DNA of 58,038 nt, taken from contig JACRPC010000005.1 in assembly GCA_016214125.1 (NCBI GenBank), positions 1 to 58,038 of the forward strand, written 5' to 3'. The notes under the pieces were generated by a model, which searched no databases, was not told where the DNA came from, and worked only from the letters and a program-made list of their open reading frames with translations. The first letter of the stretch is position 1, and each line of letters opens with the position of its first letter. The DNA is from Rhodospirillales bacterium. GTDB taxonomy: Bacteria > Pseudomonadota > Alphaproteobacteria > Rhodospirillales > WMHbin7. Shown one piece after another: positions 36,317-44,943 of the stretch. Made by a program: the position numbers and the translations under genes.

Positions 36317-37447
36317 TTAGCTCGATTGATCGTAGAGGAAGCCCAGCAATTTGTTCTGGTAGATGCCGCTCGACAGGAATTGTGTGTAATTCTTCTGGGT
36401 CATCGACAGCGATGCCAGATTGGTGATCATCGCGTCATATTTCGTCCGCATTTTCGCTTGAAAATCGTATTCTTCCTGCATTTGCGCCACCATCACATCG
36501 GTCATTTCGGCCTTCACTTCGCCGATGCGGTTGGAAATCGTGTCGTATTGTCCCTGAACGAAAACCTGCGACGCCTTGACCTGAGCGGTGACCATTTCCA
36601 CCTGCTCCATCGCCGCCTTGACGTCGGCCTGGGCCTGGGCGATGCCCTGGGCATCGCCGAAACGGCCGTAAAGCCAGCTCTGTCCGACTTCGTTGCCGCC
36701 CTTGGTCAGAGTCCCGGTATAGGCGGTGCCATCGACCTGGAAGCTGACGGTGTTGCTCGAATAGTTCGTGTCGGTGCGCGCGATGGTGCTGGTCGACACC
36801 GTAGCACCAGTGGTCGAGGCCTGCTGGAGCGTCGAATAGGTGGTGCCGGTGGTTTCGGTGTTCGGGTAGTCATCATATTGCTTGATGGCGTAGCTCGACC
36901 ATTCCGGCACCCACTTCTTGCCGTTGGAATCGGTGATGTAGTAATCCGCGCCGATGAAGGTGCCGTTCAAGGTCACCACATTGGCGTATTGATCGATCTT
37001 GACCTCGATGTCGCGCGATTCCATGCCGATGCGCCGCTTGGCGCCGATCATGTTGTAATTGGCCGGCACTTCGTCGGCCAGCTCGTAGATCTCGGCCAGG
37101 CGCTTGTCGAACTCCTGGGCGTAGTAGTCGGGATCGTTGGTGGCCTTCTCCAGATAGACCTTCATGTCGAAGAGCTTGTCGTAGATCTTCTGGGCGTTGG
37201 CGGCCACCGTGCCCAGCGAACCGACCGCTAGATCGATGCCGCCGCGCACCACGGAAAGCTTTTCCGATTGATCGGTGTAGCGCTTGATCTGGCCGTCAAA
37301 GACTTCCTGGCGGGCCTCGGTGGCCTTCTTCATGTCGGCGACGTAGCGCTCCTGCAGCTTCTGCTGGATGAGCGACGTCATCGACTGGCCGAGCTTGAAA
37401 TTCGACAGCAAAGGATTGTTGCCGCCGGTCGGATCGATCACCGCCAT
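36317..37447 (-). CDS. Unrecognised coiled-coil protein with axial/filament-like architecture
   Basis: A 376-residue protein I cannot assign to a family. Long amphipathic helices at the N-terminus (about 15-110: SLIQQKLQERYVADMKKATE and onward) and C-terminus (about 265-375: AQADVKAAMEQVEMVTAQVK, MTQKNYTQFLSSGIYQNKL) flank a middle region rich in Thr, Ser, Tyr, Asn and Gly with beta-strand character. Helical ends around a variable beta core are the plan of flagellin and hook-associated proteins and of some secreted filament subunits. The flagellin sequence signatures are absent. There is no signal peptide or membrane helix. The start MAVIDPTGGNNP has GAGGG upstream. It is a single gene with a plausible promoter. 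Confidence 0.75.
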   Translation of the reverse strand: MAVIDPTGGNNPLLSNFKLGQSMTSLIQQKLQERYVADMKKATEARQEVFDGQIKRYTDQSEKLSVVRGGIDLAVGSLGTVAANAQKIYDKLFDMKVYLEKATNDPDYYAQEFDKRLAEIYELADEVPANYNMIGAKRRIGMESRDIEVKIDQYANVVTLNGTFIGADYYITDSNGKKWVPEWSSYAIKQYDDYPNTETTGTTYSTLQQASTTGATVSTSTIARTDTNYSSNTVSFQVDGTAYTGTLTKGGNEVGQSWLYGRFGDAQGIAQAQADVKAAMEQVEMVTAQVKASQVFVQGQYDTISNRIGEVKAEMTDVMVAQMQEEYDFQAKMRTKYDAMITNLASLSMTQKNYTQFLSSGIYQNKLLGFLYDQSS

Positions 37448-37578
37448 GACACATCCCTCGCTCCAGGCCAAGACGCCCGAACGGCAAACCGATCAAAGCT
37501 TTGCGAAACACGCGCCATGCGAACATCCTGTTCGGGGCCCATCGTTGGGCCATCAACCCGCATTCGGCAGGTTCTCAC

Positions 37579-37607
37579 AGTATAGATTATTATTCGGTAA
37601 ACCACAA
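37579..37607 (-). promoter_or_regulatory. Candidate promoter of the coiled-coil protein gene
   Basis: Minus strand TTGTGG (37607-37602), 17-base spacer, TATACT (37584-37579). It gives a leader of about 125 bases to the ATG at 37447. The leader contains the inverted repeat GGCCCA-TCGT-TGGGCC (37536-37551). The same divergent gap holds the leader of the plus-strand sugar operon, including a GGCGGCA-T-TGCCGCC stem at 37617-37631. Confidence 0.45.
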
Positions 37608-37659
37608 CCGAACCCTGGCGGCATTGCCGCCGGCCCACTCCTATGCTAAGCCTCTGAAA

Positions 37660-39162
37660 ATGATCGTATCTTCCGCCGCGCCGCGCCCTTCCCGCCTTTT
37701 TGCCGTGCTGGCCGCTTTGGCCCTGGCCTGGCTTGGGCTGATCGCTTGGCGCTATTTGGGTTTCGCCGGCTATTTCGATCACGGCGAGGTGAACGTCGCC
37801 TTTCGCGCTTGGCGAATGGTGCAAGGCCTGCCGCTCTACCTGCTGCCCGAGGCGCCCGACTATCTGCTCACCGTCTACGGTCCCACCGTCTATCTGGCCA
37901 ACGGCGCCATGCTGGGCCTCTTGGGCGGTTCGATCGCGGCCAGCAAGGTGGCGGGAATCGCGGCGGCCTTCCTGGCGGTGCTGGCCTTTGGCCTGCATGT
38001 CCGGGGACGCTTCGGCGCTGCCTGGATCGGCTACGGCCTGTTGCTCTTCCTGGGCTTGCAAATGATGGCGGCCCCATTCCCCTATTGGAGCCGCGCCGAT
38101 CCCTTGAGCATCCTGGCGGTCACGCTGGGGCTGGCGGCCGGCGCTCGGCTGGCCGAACCGGACCGGCCCTGGTGGGCGGCGCCTTTGGCGATCGGCCTTT
38201 GCTGCGGCGTGGCGATGAATGTGAAGATTCACGCCTTCCTCTATTTCTTCCCGCTCCTGATTCGCTTTGCCGCAAGGCGTTGGCTGTGGGCTTGGCCTTT
38301 GGCCGGTCTGGCGGCGCTTCTGGCGCTGCTGGCGCCCTTCACGCTGGCGGCCTTCCCGCTTGGCCCCTATGTCGCGGGCGTCTTGAAGGTGGTTTCGGTT
38401 CGCGGCATCGAAACCAAGCTGCTCCTCAATTCCTTGCAGCATATCCTGCCCTTGATGGCTCCCTTGCCCTTGATGCTGCTGGCCCTTTGGCGGGGCCGGG
38501 TCGCCCGTGCCGACGCGCTCTATGTCGGCGCGCTGATCCTGGCGATCCTGGTCGGTCTCTACCCGGCTTCGGTGGCGGGCAGTTCCTGGTATCAGTTGAT
38601 TCCCTTTTTGCCACTGGCGGTCGATGCGACCTTGCGCATGCTGGCTTCCCTGGGCCTTGCCCCGCGCCGGCGCGACGCCGTCGCCTGGGGGGTGGCGCTG
38701 TTGGTAATCGGGCTGGCGCTGGTGCCGCAGCGGCGCGGCCTGCGCTACATCACCGAGCGGAGCTGGATGGGCGAGGCGGCCGCGGAAATCGAAACGGTGA
38801 TGGCCGCCCATCCGGGTCGGCCGATCGAGATGGGCTTCGGCAAGGATGTGGCGGAGCGCTACCGGGTGACGTTCTTGAAGCCGATGCTGGCCTATGCCGG
38901 CCACCCGGTCACCTTCGACGGCTGGTCGGACATGGAGGCCGATTTCATTGGCCGCCCGCCCTCGGCCGCCCGGCTTGAGCGTCTTCAGGATTGCGCGACG
39001 CCACTTTGGCTGATCCCGGCGGGCGAAGAGCCTTTCGCCATGCCCAGCGTCTTTTCCGGCCGCGATTTCCTGGCGCCTTACCGGGCGGTCTTCCGGGCGC
39101 GTTACGAAAGGCGGCAAGGCGGCCAATATTTCGACCTCTGGGAATGCCGGCCCGTTGGTTGA
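37660..39162 (+). CDS. Multi-spanning membrane protein, probable GT-C type glycosyltransferase
   Basis: A 500-residue protein with about ten or more hydrophobic helices. After the first helix an external acidic loop has YFDHGEVNVAFRAWRMVQGLPLY. This resembles the first-loop acidic motif of dolichyl/undecaprenyl-phosphate-sugar-dependent GT-C transferases (ArnT/PMT/GT39 and GT87 groups). A soluble C-terminal tail of about 110 residues follows. The start MIVSSAAPRPSR is chosen because it lies just before the first membrane helix; the longer frame lacks support. It is the first gene of the operon leading into dTDP-sugar synthesis, so transfer of a lipid-linked sugar to a surface polymer or protein is likely. 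The exact family is uncertain. Confidence 0.75.
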   Translation: MIVSSAAPRPSRLFAVLAALALAWLGLIAWRYLGFAGYFDHGEVNVAFRAWRMVQGLPLYLLPEAPDYLLTVYGPTVYLANGAMLGLLGGSIAASKVAGIAAAFLAVLAFGLHVRGRFGAAWIGYGLLLFLGLQMMAAPFPYWSRADPLSILAVTLGLAAGARLAEPDRPWWAAPLAIGLCCGVAMNVKIHAFLYFFPLLIRFAARRWLWAWPLAGLAALLALLAPFTLAAFPLGPYVAGVLKVVSVRGIETKLLLNSLQHILPLMAPLPLMLLALWRGRVARADALYVGALILAILVGLYPASVAGSSWYQLIPFLPLAVDATLRMLASLGLAPRRRDAVAWGVALLVIGLALVPQRRGLRYITERSWMGEAAAEIETVMAAHPGRPIEMGFGKDVAERYRVTFLKPMLAYAGHPVTFDGWSDMEADFIGRPPSAARLERLQDCATPLWLIPAGEEPFAMPSVFSGRDFLAPYRAVFRARYERRQGGQYFDLWECRPVG

Positions 39163-39214
39163 TTTTTCAGGCCTTTCGGGCTAGGTTTGCCGCCCGTTTC
39201 GACAAGGAGTTCCG

Positions 39215-40420
39215 ATGCGCGTCCTTTACGGCCAGGCCGTCTATGGCGAAGAGGAAATCGCGGCCGCCACCGACGTTCTCAGGAATTCGGCCATCGCCCT
39301 GATGACCGGGCCCAAGGTGGCCCAGTTCGAACATCGGATCGCTGGGCTTTTCGGTAAGACGCATGGGCTGATGACCAATTCCGGCTCCTCGGCCAACCTT
39401 TTGGCCCTGGCGGCGCTCGATCTGCCCAAGGGGTCGGAAGTGGTCACGCCGGCGCTGACCTTCGCCACCACGGTGGCGCCGATCCTGCAATTGGGGTTGG
39501 TTCCGTCCTTCGTCGATGTCGCCCCCGCCAGCTATGTCGTCGAGCCCGAGGCGGTGGCGGCGATGATCGGCCCCAAGACCCGCGCCCTGATGATCCCCAA
39601 CCTGATCGGCAATCTGCCCGACTGGGCCGGTCTGCGCGCCCTGGCCGATCGGCATGGGCTGAAGGTGATCGAGGATTCCTGCGACACGCTGGGCGCCACC
39701 GTCGTCGGGCGGCCCAGCGGGGCGTTCTCCGACATCGCCACCACCAGCTTCTACGCCTCGCATGTGGTGACCGCCGCCGGCTTCGGCGGCATGGTCTGCG
39801 TGGCCGACGAAGCGCTGGCCCGGCGCGCCACGTTGTTGCGCGGCTGGGGCCGCTCCTCGAGCCTAATGGGCGAGAGCGAAGACATCGACAAGCGCTTCGC
39901 CAGCCAGGTCGACGGCATCGACTACGATTCCAAATTCATATTCGAGGGCATCGGCTACAACTTCCTGCCCTCGGAAATCGGCGCCGCCTTCGGCCTGGCG
40001 CAATTGGACAAACTCGAAACCTTCATCGGCCGCCGCATCGCCAACTTCGCCCGGCTGCGCGCCTTCTTCGAGGCCTATGAGGATTGGTTCCTTCTGCCCC
40101 GCCAGCGGCCCGAGGTGCGGACCGGCTGGCTGGCCTTCCCGCTCATCGTCCGGGACGAGGCGCCCTTTGCCCGGCGCGACCTGCAAATCCATTTCGAGCG
40201 CCAGGGCATCCAGACCCGCACCGTCTTCACCGGCAACATCCTGCGCCAGCCCGGCTTCAAGGACATTCTCAGGCGCGAGGCGCCCGCCGGCTATCCCAAC
40301 GCCGACCGGGTGATGCGCGGCGGCCTCTTGATCGGCTGCCATCAGGGGCTCGACACGGCGGCAATCGATCACATCACCCAAACCTTCGTCGCTTTCGCCG
40401 CCCACAAAGGACGGCCCTAG
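39215..40420 (+). CDS. DegT-family PLP enzyme with active-site His (ColD/RfbH-like sugar 3-dehydratase)
   Basis: A 401-residue fold-type I PLP protein. The PLP-phosphate and ring contacts look normal (NSGSSAN near 55-61, EDSCDTLG near 153-160). The position of the Schiff-base Lys in sugar aminotransferases is His183 (SFYASHVVTAAGFGG). That substitution is the hallmark of the 3-dehydratases RfbH/E1 and ColD, which remove the 3-hydroxyl of NDP-4-keto-6-deoxyhexoses. The four cysteines that bind [2Fe-2S] in RfbH are absent: the equivalent segment reads WGRSSSLMGESEDIDKRF, closer in that respect to ColD. AAGGAG precedes the start. It sits in an operon with rmlA, rmlB, rmlC and a reductase, so a dTDP-4-keto-6-deoxyglucose substrate is inferred. 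Confidence 0.82.
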   Translation: MRVLYGQAVYGEEEIAAATDVLRNSAIALMTGPKVAQFEHRIAGLFGKTHGLMTNSGSSANLLALAALDLPKGSEVVTPALTFATTVAPILQLGLVPSFVDVAPASYVVEPEAVAAMIGPKTRALMIPNLIGNLPDWAGLRALADRHGLKVIEDSCDTLGATVVGRPSGAFSDIATTSFYASHVVTAAGFGGMVCVADEALARRATLLRGWGRSSSLMGESEDIDKRFASQVDGIDYDSKFIFEGIGYNFLPSEIGAAFGLAQLDKLETFIGRRIANFARLRAFFEAYEDWFLLPRQRPEVRTGWLAFPLIVRDEAPFARRDLQIHFERQGIQTRTVFTGNILRQPGFKDILRREAPAGYPNADRVMRGGLLIGCHQGLDTAAIDHITQTFVAFAAHKGRP

Positions 40421-40422
40421 CC

Positions 40423-41331
40423 ATGCGCCGCGCCCTGGTCACCGGCGCCACCAGCTATCCCGGCCAGCGCCTGCTGGCCCGGCTGATGGCCGAAGGGATC
40501 GAGGTTCACGCGCTGGTGCGCATGACCTCGGATCTGGCGCGCTTCGATCCGCTGCCGCATTTGCCGGTGATCCATCCGCATGACGGCAGCTACGCCATGA
40601 TGCACGACATCATGGCCGAGACCCGCCCCGACATCGTCTTTCACCTGGCCAGCCATTATGTGCGCGAGCACAAGCCCGAGCAGATCGACGGGCTGATCGA
40701 ATCGAACCTCACCTTCGGCCTCTATCTTCTCGAGGCGATGCGCCAGACCGGCGTTCCCAGGCTTGTCAATGTCGGCACCTTCGCCCAGTTCTACGAAAGC
40801 CCGGAATACCGGCCGCTGTCGCTTTACGCCGCCACCAAGCAGGCCTTCGAGGATCTGCTGGCCTATTACGTCGATCTTGGGCTTTCGGCGACCACCCTTA
40901 TCTTCTTCGACACTTACGGCCCCTACGATTGGCGGCCAAGGCTGGTTAACGCGCTCTTGGATGCCTGGGTCAACAACACCCAACTCCCGCTTCCGGAATC
41001 GCACGTCAAGGTCACGCTCGACCTCGTCTACATCGACGACGCGATCGAGGCCCTCTGGCAGGCCGGGCGCCGTCTGATGACCGATCCCAAGCCGCTTTCG
41101 GGACGACGCTTCGCCATCGGCTCGGGCGATCGGCACACGCTGCGCCAGGTGGTCGAGCTGTTCGAGCAGGTTTCGGGCCGCGAGATCATCAAGGCCTGGG
41201 GAATGTGGCCGCTTCCCGACCGCCATGTGATCACGCCTTGGGAAGGGCCCAACCTGCCCGGCTGGCGGCCGACGGTCGGCTTGGCCGAAGGGCTCAAGCG
41301 CTGTCTCGAGGCGCGCGGCCATGCGGGTTGA
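40423..41331 (+). CDS. NAD-dependent epimerase/dehydratase (SDR) family sugar reductase
   Basis: A 302-residue extended SDR. The nucleotide-binding loop is ALVTGATSYPGQRLL (GxxSxxG instead of GxxGxxG). The catalytic Tyr-Lys is in SLYAATKQAFEDL, and FFDTYGPYDWRPRLVNALLDA and VYIDDAIEAL follow. It resembles 4-ketoreductases of dideoxysugar pathways such as abequose/paratose synthases more than RmlD, which has a different motif set. It starts two bases after the PLP enzyme gene and overlaps rmlC by 11 bases. Likely job: reduction of a 4-keto-3,6-dideoxyhexose. An epimerase role cannot be excluded. Confidence 0.82.
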   Translation: MRRALVTGATSYPGQRLLARLMAEGIEVHALVRMTSDLARFDPLPHLPVIHPHDGSYAMMHDIMAETRPDIVFHLASHYVREHKPEQIDGLIESNLTFGLYLLEAMRQTGVPRLVNVGTFAQFYESPEYRPLSLYAATKQAFEDLLAYYVDLGLSATTLIFFDTYGPYDWRPRLVNALLDAWVNNTQLPLPESHVKVTLDLVYIDDAIEALWQAGRRLMTDPKPLSGRRFAIGSGDRHTLRQVVELFEQVSGREIIKAWGMWPLPDRHVITPWEGPNLPGWRPTVGLAEGLKRCLEARGHAG

Positions 41332-41893
41332 GCCCACCGCCATTCCCGACGTCAAACTGATCCATCTCGAACCGCACGCCGATCCGCGCGGCCTGTTCAT
41401 CGAACTCTTCGAAGCCAAGCGCTACGCCGAGCACGGCATCCCGACCGATTGGGTGCTCGACGCCGCCTCGCGCCAGGACAAGGCGGGCACGGTCCGCGCC
41501 CTGCATTTCCAAACGCCACCCTTCGCCCAGGCCAAGCTGGTGCGGGTGGCGCGCGGCCAGGCGCTCGACGTGGCGCTCGACATCCGCGCCGGCTCGCCCT
41601 GGTACGGCCGCCACGTCGCCCTCGAACTGGCCGAGGACGATTGGCGCATGCTCTACATCCCCGTGGGCTTCGCGCACGGCTTCTGCGCGCTGGTCGACGG
41701 CACCGAGATGGCCTACAAGCTGGGCGCGCCCTACGCGCCGCAGCATGGCGGCGGCGTGTTGTGGAACGATCCCGATCTCGGCATTGCCTGGCCGGTCGAC
41801 GAGGCCCGCGCGATCCTGGCTCCGCGCGATCGAACCTATCCGCTGCTGCGCGATCTGGCGCCGGTCTTCACCTATCTGGGCGGACCACGATGA
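41321..41893 (+). CDS. rmlC: dTDP-4-dehydrorhamnose 3,5-epimerase family protein
   Basis: A 190-residue cupin of the RmlC family. The catalytic His62 lies in RALHFQTPP with Lys72 following. Tyr132 and Tyr138 (EMAYKLGAPYAPQHGGG) and LWNDP correspond to the proton-transfer and substrate region. It acts on a dTDP-4-keto-6-deoxyhexose to invert C3 and/or C5. RALHF instead of the usual RGLHY is a modest departure. Because no rmlD is present and a 3-dehydratase is, epimerisation may be at C5 of a 3-deoxy intermediate, not the rhamnose step. It overlaps both neighbours. Confidence 0.9.
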   Translation: MRVEPTAIPDVKLIHLEPHADPRGLFIELFEAKRYAEHGIPTDWVLDAASRQDKAGTVRALHFQTPPFAQAKLVRVARGQALDVALDIRAGSPWYGRHVALELAEDDWRMLYIPVGFAHGFCALVDGTEMAYKLGAPYAPQHGGGVLWNDPDLGIAWPVDEARAILAPRDRTYPLLRDLAPVFTYLGGPR

Positions 41894-42954
41894 CGATCCT
41901 GGTCACCGGGGGCGCCGGCTTCATCGGCGGCTGGGTGGTGCGCCGGCTCTTGGCCGAGGGCCGCCATCGGGTGGTCAATCTCGATGCCCTCACCTACGCC
42001 GCCGACCAGGCTTCGCTCGCCCAGACCCAGACCGATCCGCGCTATCGCTTCGAGAGGATCGACATCCGCGACGGCCGGGCGGTGCGCGCCTGCCTGGCCC
42101 GCCACCTGCCCGACGCCATCATGCATCTGGCCGCCGAATCGCATGTCGACCGCTCGATCGACGGGCCCTCGGATTTCATCGAAACCAACATCGTCGGCAG
42201 CTATCGCCTGCTCGAAGCGGCGCTCGACTACTGGAAGGGTCTGGCGCCGCCCGCCCGCGAACGCTTCCGCTACCATCACGTCTCGACCGATGAGGTGTTC
42301 GGCTCGCTCGGCCCGAACGATCCACGATTCGATGAAAACACCCCCTATCGGCCACGCTCGCCCTATTCGGCCAGCAAGGCGGCCTCGGACCATCTGGCGC
42401 TGGCCTGGTATCACACCTATGGCTTGCCGGTCGTCTTAAGCAACTGCTCGAACAATTACGGCCCTTATCAATTTCCCGAGAAGCTGATCCCGCTCGTCAT
42501 CGTGCGCGCCCTGGCCGGCCAATCCCTACCGGTCTATGGCCAGGGTTTGAATGTGCGCGACTGGCTTTACGTCGAGGATCACGCGGCGGCGCTGATCCGC
42601 ATTCTCGAACTGGGCCGGCTGGGCGAGACCTACCTGGTGGGCGGCAACGCCGAGCGGCGCAACATCGATGTCGTGCGCACCCTGTGCCGGATTCTGGACC
42701 GGCTGGCCCCCCGCCCCGATGGTCAAACCCATGAAACGGGTATCGAATTCGTCGCCGATCGGCCAGGCCACGATCTTCGTTACGCCATCGATTCTTCGAA
42801 ATTGCAAACGCAGTTGGGCTGGCGGCCGACCCTATCCTTCGAGGAAGGGCTTGAGCGCACCGTAGCATGGTATCTTGCCAACCGCGATTGGTGGCGGCCT
42901 CTGGTGACAGACAAGGCTGCCACTGACCGCCAGGGCTTGAAGGGGCGGACATGA
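41890..42954 (+). CDS. rmlB: dTDP-glucose 4,6-dehydratase
   Basis: A 354-residue extended SDR with an NAD site [15 protein letters not shown], the catalytic [12 protein letters not shown], and Tyr-Lys in [36 protein letters not shown] is near-invariant in this family. It converts dTDP-glucose to dTDP-4-keto-6-deoxyglucose, the branch point for 6-deoxy sugars. Starts are coupled: ATGA with rmlC before and with rmlA after. The open frame extends over rmlC, but the true start is set by the Rossmann motif. Confidence 0.96.
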   Translation: MTILVTGGAGFIGGWVVRRLLAEGRHRVVNLDALTYAADQASLAQTQTDPRYRFERIDIRDGRAVRACLARHLPDAIMHLAAESHVDRSIDGPSDFIETNIVGSYRLLEAALDYWKGLAPPARERFRYHHVSTDEVFGSLGPNDPRFDENTPYRPRSPYSASKAASDHLALAWYHTYGLPVVLSNCSNNYGPYQFPEKLIPLVIVRALAGQSLPVYGQGLNVRDWLYVEDHAAALIRILELGRLGETYLVGGNAERRNIDVVRTLCRILDRLAPRPDGQTHETGIEFVADRPGHDLRYAIDSSKLQTQLGWRPTLSFEEGLERTVAWYLANRDWWRPLVTDKAATDRQGLKGRT

Positions 42955-43835
42955 AGGGCATCATCCTGGCCGGCGGCTCCGGCACGCGGCTGCATCCGAT
43001 GACGCGGGCGGTGAACAAGCAGCTCCTGCCGGTCTACGATAAGCCAATGATCTATTACCCGCTGTCCACCCTGATGCTGGCCGGCATCCGGGACATCCTC
43101 ATCATCACCAGCCCGGACTCGGTCGATCGCTTCCGCACCCTGTTGGGCGATGGCGCCAACCTAGGGCTGCGTCTTTCCTACGCCCTGCAGCCAAGCCCAA
43201 ACGGCCTGGCCGAGGCCTTCATCATCGGGCGCGACTTCATCGGCGCCGACCCGGTGGCGATGGTGCTGGGCGACAACATCTTCTACGGCCACGGCTTGCG
43301 CGGCCTGGTGCAGGAGGCCGCCGCCCGCCGCCAGGGCGCCACCGTCTTCGCTTATGAGGTGGCCGATCCCCAACGCTACGGCGTGGTGACCTTCGACCGC
43401 CAGGGCAAGGTGGTGAAGCTGGAAGAGAAACCCTCCCAACCGGAATCGAATTGGGCGGTGACCGGGCTATATTTCTACGACAACCGCGTGGTCGAGATCG
43501 CCCCCACCCTGAAGCCCTCGGCGCGCGGCGAGTTGGAAATCACCGATCTCAACCGCGCCTATCTGGAGATGGGAGCCCTTAACGTCGTCCATCTGTCGCG
43601 CGGCTATGCTTGGCTCGATACCGGCACCCACGATTCGCTCTTGCAGGCCGCCCAGTTCGTTCAGACGGTCGAGTCGCGCCAGGGCCTGAAGATCGCCTGC
43701 CTGGAAGAGATCGCGCTTCGCATGGGCTTCATTGATCTTACGAATTTCGAAAGACTTGCCAAAGACTTATCCAAAAGCAGCTATGGCGATTACCTGGTGC
43801 GAATAGCTAAGGAAATGCGTAGGTCATTGTCGTAA
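42951..43835 (+). CDS. rmlA: Glucose-1-phosphate thymidylyltransferase
   Basis: A 294-residue nucleotidyltransferase with [22 protein letters not shown] at the N-terminus split around the catalytic Arg/Lys, then [51 protein letters not shown] and [14 protein letters not shown]. It makes dTDP-glucose from glucose-1-phosphate and dTTP and is usually feedback-inhibited by the end-product sugar. It is the last gene of the six-gene sugar operon, overlapping rmlB by ATGA. Confidence 0.97.
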   Translation: MKGIILAGGSGTRLHPMTRAVNKQLLPVYDKPMIYYPLSTLMLAGIRDILIITSPDSVDRFRTLLGDGANLGLRLSYALQPSPNGLAEAFIIGRDFIGADPVAMVLGDNIFYGHGLRGLVQEAAARRQGATVFAYEVADPQRYGVVTFDRQGKVVKLEEKPSQPESNWAVTGLYFYDNRVVEIAPTLKPSARGELEITDLNRAYLEMGALNVVHLSRGYAWLDTGTHDSLLQAAQFVQTVESRQGLKIACLEEIALRMGFIDLTNFERLAKDLSKSSYGDYLVRIAKEMRRSLS

Positions 43836-43898
43836 GTTTTCAGATTGTAACCATTTTGACGTTGGTCAATCAACAATCTCCGGTTATCCTCCGCGCCC
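43836..43898 (+). promoter_or_regulatory. Spacer after rmlA with an inverted repeat and a weak promoter candidate
   Basis: TTGAC-GTTG-GTCAA (43856-43869) lies inside a wider repeat GATTGT (43843-43848) / ACAATC (43873-43878). TTGGTC (43863-43868), a 17-base gap and TATCCT (43886-43891) could drive the next gene, with a very short leader. No T-run follows the repeats. Confidence 0.3.
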
Positions 43899-44939
43899 AT
43901 GAATGCGCCTCGCCCCCGCCACACCCGCCGCGCCTGCTTGGCCGTTGCCGGCTTAAGCGCCCGGCAGGTCGCCGACAATCTCCTCAACGAGATTCGCGGC
44001 CAGCTTGATGTGTTGGTCGCCGACGATCATGACCGCCAGGCCATGCATTCGGCGCTCGACGCCCTGCCTTTGCACGATCTGACGGAAACGGTGGCCGAGG
44101 AAGCGACACACAATTCCACGGTCGCCTGCCAGTATTTCAACGCCTGGGAAAAGCGCACGCAGAAGTTCGAGCGCCAGCGCAAGGATCTGTTGGGTTGGCT
44201 GCTGACCGAGGTGCTGTTCGTCCATTTCCTGCCCGACCGCGAGGACACCAAGGCGGTGGCGCTGGCCAACACCCGCTTCGTCTATGGGCTGATGCCGCGG
44301 CCGATCCTGGTCGGCATTCTCGACGTCATCAAGGCGGCGGTGGCCGATTCCCTCAAGGCGACGGTGGCCAGCGTCTTCGAGGCCCTAAAGCAGCCGGACG
44401 GCACCTATGATTTCCGCCGGGTCCGCACCGACGACACCGCCTTCCTGGCGATCTCGCAGATCACCAACCGCATCCGCGACCTCATCGGCTCGGGCGCCAT
44501 CGATCAGGCGATGATCACCCAGGCGGTGGAAACCCACCAGTCCGACCAGTTCCCGCACGATTTCTCGGACCTCGATTGGGCGTTCTTCAACGACCTGTTC
44601 GAGGACAATCCGATCCGCCTGTCGATCCTGCTTTACGGGTTGCGCAACGCCGGTGCCAGCCTGGGCGTGCGCACCCAGTTCCTGGGCCAGTTGGGCAGCG
44701 TTCCCTGCCTGGGTCATCTCAAGGCCTATCTGGCGGTGGGCTTGCGGGCCGGCGCCATCACCGGCAACGATCTCAACCGGATCAAGGGCGCGGCGACCGG
44801 CGAGGCGCAGGGCGGCGCCCTGTCGGCCGATTTGATCGAGAGCCTGTTCACCGCCACCCCGCGCGAGTTGCTGCACAAGCCGTCGGGATTTGAATTGCCG
44901 GTGGCGCCGCATCGCCAGGACGAAGCGGCTTCCGCCTGA
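43899..44939 (+). CDS. Hypothetical protein, mostly helical
   Basis: A 346-residue protein I do not recognise. It has no signal peptide or membrane helix and is predicted mainly alpha-helical by eye. Stretches worth searching are NLLNEIRGQLDVLVADDHDR (about 28-47), FNAWEKRTQKFERQRKDL, FSDLDWAFFNDLFEDNPIR and FLGQLGSVPCLGHLKAYLAV. Two cysteines only. It begins 63 bases after rmlA in the same direction but may have its own promoter. It is convergent with the glycosyltransferase-methyltransferase gene, with four bases between stops. Codon usage looks like that of its neighbours, so it is probably a real, resident gene. Confidence 0.75.
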   Translation: MNAPRPRHTRRACLAVAGLSARQVADNLLNEIRGQLDVLVADDHDRQAMHSALDALPLHDLTETVAEEATHNSTVACQYFNAWEKRTQKFERQRKDLLGWLLTEVLFVHFLPDREDTKAVALANTRFVYGLMPRPILVGILDVIKAAVADSLKATVASVFEALKQPDGTYDFRRVRTDDTAFLAISQITNRIRDLIGSGAIDQAMITQAVETHQSDQFPHDFSDLDWAFFNDLFEDNPIRLSILLYGLRNAGASLGVRTQFLGQLGSVPCLGHLKAYLAVGLRAGAITGNDLNRIKGAATGEAQGGALSADLIESLFTATPRELLHKPSGFELPVAPHRQDEAASA

Positions 44940-44943
44940 TCCC

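Noticed and set aside
37536-37551. GGCCCA-TCGT-TGGGCC as a terminator
   Set aside because: No T-run on either side; it falls in the leader of a minus-strand gene.
41321-43835. Standard rmlBACD rhamnose cluster
   Set aside because: rmlD is not found; the SDR gene at 40423 does not look like RmlD and a 3-dehydratase-type PLP enzyme is present instead.
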